A stretch of 44,670 nucleotides of DNA from an uncultured Acidovorax sp. (GTDB lineage: Bacteria; Pseudomonadota; Gammaproteobacteria; Burkholderiales; Burkholderiaceae_C), in assembly GCA_913774625.1 (NCBI GenBank), contig CAJYHL010000025.1:1-44670 (forward strand), given 5' to 3'. Numbering within the stretch: position 1 is the first letter of the stretch; the number at the start of each line of letters is the position of its first letter. Both the position numbers and the translations under genes were made by a program. This document shows positions 43,761 to 44,670 of the stretch, piece after piece. Below the pieces are notes generated by a model that had not been told where the DNA came from, did not search any database, and saw nothing but the letters and a program-made list of their open reading frames with translations.

Positions 43761-44670
43761 ATGACCCCACCTTCCGCCGAACAGGCACAAAACGCCGCGC
43801 AAGCCGGCATCGCCACCGAATACGCCGATTTCTGGGGCCATCCCGTCCTGGTGTCCGGCGACGTGCTGGCCCAGGCTCTCGCCGCCATGGGCGAGCACAG
43901 CCGGCCCGGCCGACCGGAGCCTCTGGTGATCGATGAAGGCTGCGGGGGCGTGGCTGACCTGGAGGTCGAAGGCCCGTGGACCCTGCATGCCGACACGGGC
44001 AGCGGCACGCCGCCGGTGGCGCAGGGCCGCGGCGCGCAGGCGCAGCTGCCGGCGCATCTGCCGGCGGGCTACTACCGGCTGCAGGCCGGCGATGCGCCGC
44101 ACCGTCTGGTCATCGTCGCGCCCGCACAGTGCTGGGTCCACGATGCGCTGCGTTCCGGCGGGCGCTGGTGGGGCGTGACGGCTCAGATGTACGCGCTGCG
44201 CTCGGCCCGCAGCTGGGGCATCGGCGACTTCACCGATCTGGCCGCGCTGGCCGGCACCGCCGCCGCCCAGGGCGCGGCCTTCGTCGGCGTGAGCCCGCTG
44301 CACGCGCTGCGCCCCGACGCATCCCACCAGGCCAGCCCCTACAGCCCCAGCAGCCGGCTGGCGCTGAACCTTTTGCACATCGACGTCACAGCCCTGCCCG
44401 AGCTGGCGCATTGCCAGCCCGCGCAGGACCTGATCCAGAGCGCGGACTTCCAGCAGCGGCTGGCACAGGTGCAGGCCAGCGAAACGGTGCTCTACGCCGA
44501 AGTCGCCGCGCTCAAGGAAGCGGCCCTGGGCCTGCTGTGGGCGCATTTCTCGGCGCACGAACTGCGCGCGGGCACCGCACGGGGGCGCGCCTTCGAGGCC
44601 TTCGCCCGCGAGCATGCCGGCACCCTGGGCCTGCATGCGCTCTACGAAGCCATCCAGCTGAAGCTGCGCG
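43761..44670 (+). CDS. malQ: 4-alpha-glucanotransferase (amylomaltase), truncated by the window edge
   Basis: Only the first 303 codons are present; the frame is open to the end of the window. The enzyme (GH77) transfers alpha-1,4-glucan segments between oligosaccharides, recycling short maltooligosaccharides left by GlgX and TreZ. The N-terminal region (about 1-135) is a beta-rich domain typical of larger bacterial MalQ, followed by 'WWGVTAQMYALRSARSWGIGDFTDL' type sequence and 'SPLHALRPDASHQASPYSPSSRL', the donor/acceptor-site signature. The catalytic Asp, Glu and Asp lie beyond the window. It starts at ATG 43761, 31 nt after treZ. No strong ribosome site was noted. Confidence 0.9.
   Translation, partial: MTPPSAEQAQNAAQAGIATEYADFWGHPVLVSGDVLAQALAAMGEHSRPGRPEPLVIDEGCGGVADLEVEGPWTLHADTGSGTPPVAQGRGAQAQLPAHLPAGYYRLQAGDAPHRLVIVAPAQCWVHDALRSGGRWWGVTAQMYALRSARSWGIGDFTDLAALAGTAAAQGAAFVGVSPLHALRPDASHQASPYSPSSRLALNLLHIDVTALPELAHCQPAQDLIQSADFQQRLAQVQASETVLYAEVAALKEAALGLLWAHFSAHELRAGTARGRAFEAFAREHAGTLGLHALYEAIQLKLR

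Noticed and set aside
36538-44008. Long minus-strand open frames opposite the glg-tre and transporter genes (for example 36538-38277, 39570-41831, 41375-44008)
   Set aside because: The plus strand encodes full-length enzymes with intact catalytic residues; the antisense products are His/Gln/Val/Arg-rich with no domain.

Overview
The window is GC-rich, densely packed bacterial DNA with short intergenic gaps. Gene content points to a betaproteobacterium of the Burkholderiales, most likely a Comamonadaceae member (Acidovorax/Delftia/Comamonas type). The reasons are the oxidative sugar pathways, the glg-tre operon layout, and an intergenic multi-hairpin repeat at about 32205-32350 that I recall from that family. 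This placement is inference; no 16S or marker gene is present.

Region 1 (1-11.5 kb, minus strand) is a two-partner secretion operon: an FhaC/CdiB-type outer-membrane transporter followed 9 nt later by a giant FhaB/CdiA-type exoprotein. The exoprotein exceeds 3,239 residues and runs off the left edge, so its C-terminus (the toxin position in CdiA-like proteins) and any immunity gene are missing. Region 2 (11.6-14.4 kb, minus) holds a TonB-dependent receptor behind a small His/Cys-rich DUF2946-like protein. Diverging from them is a MASE1-GGDEF diguanylate cyclase (14.6-16.1 kb, plus) with a near-consensus promoter that overlaps the start of the DUF2946-like gene.

Region 3 (16.1-36.3 kb) is a complete sugar-oxidation regulon. 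A lactonase and an aldose 1-epimerase lie on the minus strand. Divergent to them is an SDR sugar 1-dehydrogenase, then a GbpR-like LysR regulator. A 13-gene plus-strand run follows: alpha-ketoglutaric semialdehyde dehydrogenase, ytfQ, chvE, gguA, gguB, ytfR, ytfT, yjfF, arabinonate dehydratase, 2-keto-3-deoxyarabinonate dehydratase, dgoK, dgoA, dgoD. It joins the non-phosphorylating L-arabinose route (to alpha-ketoglutarate) and the DeLey-Doudoroff D-galactose route (to pyruvate + glyceraldehyde-3-phosphate), with shared uptake, mutarotation, dehydrogenation and lactone hydrolysis. Two CUT2-type ABC importers are interleaved in it.

Region 4 (36.5 kb to the right edge, plus) is a glycogen/trehalose operon: glgB, glgC, glgX, treZ and a truncated malQ, mostly with ATGA-type overlaps.

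No gap between genes exceeds 300 bases. I saw no rRNA, tRNA, CRISPR array or transposase.
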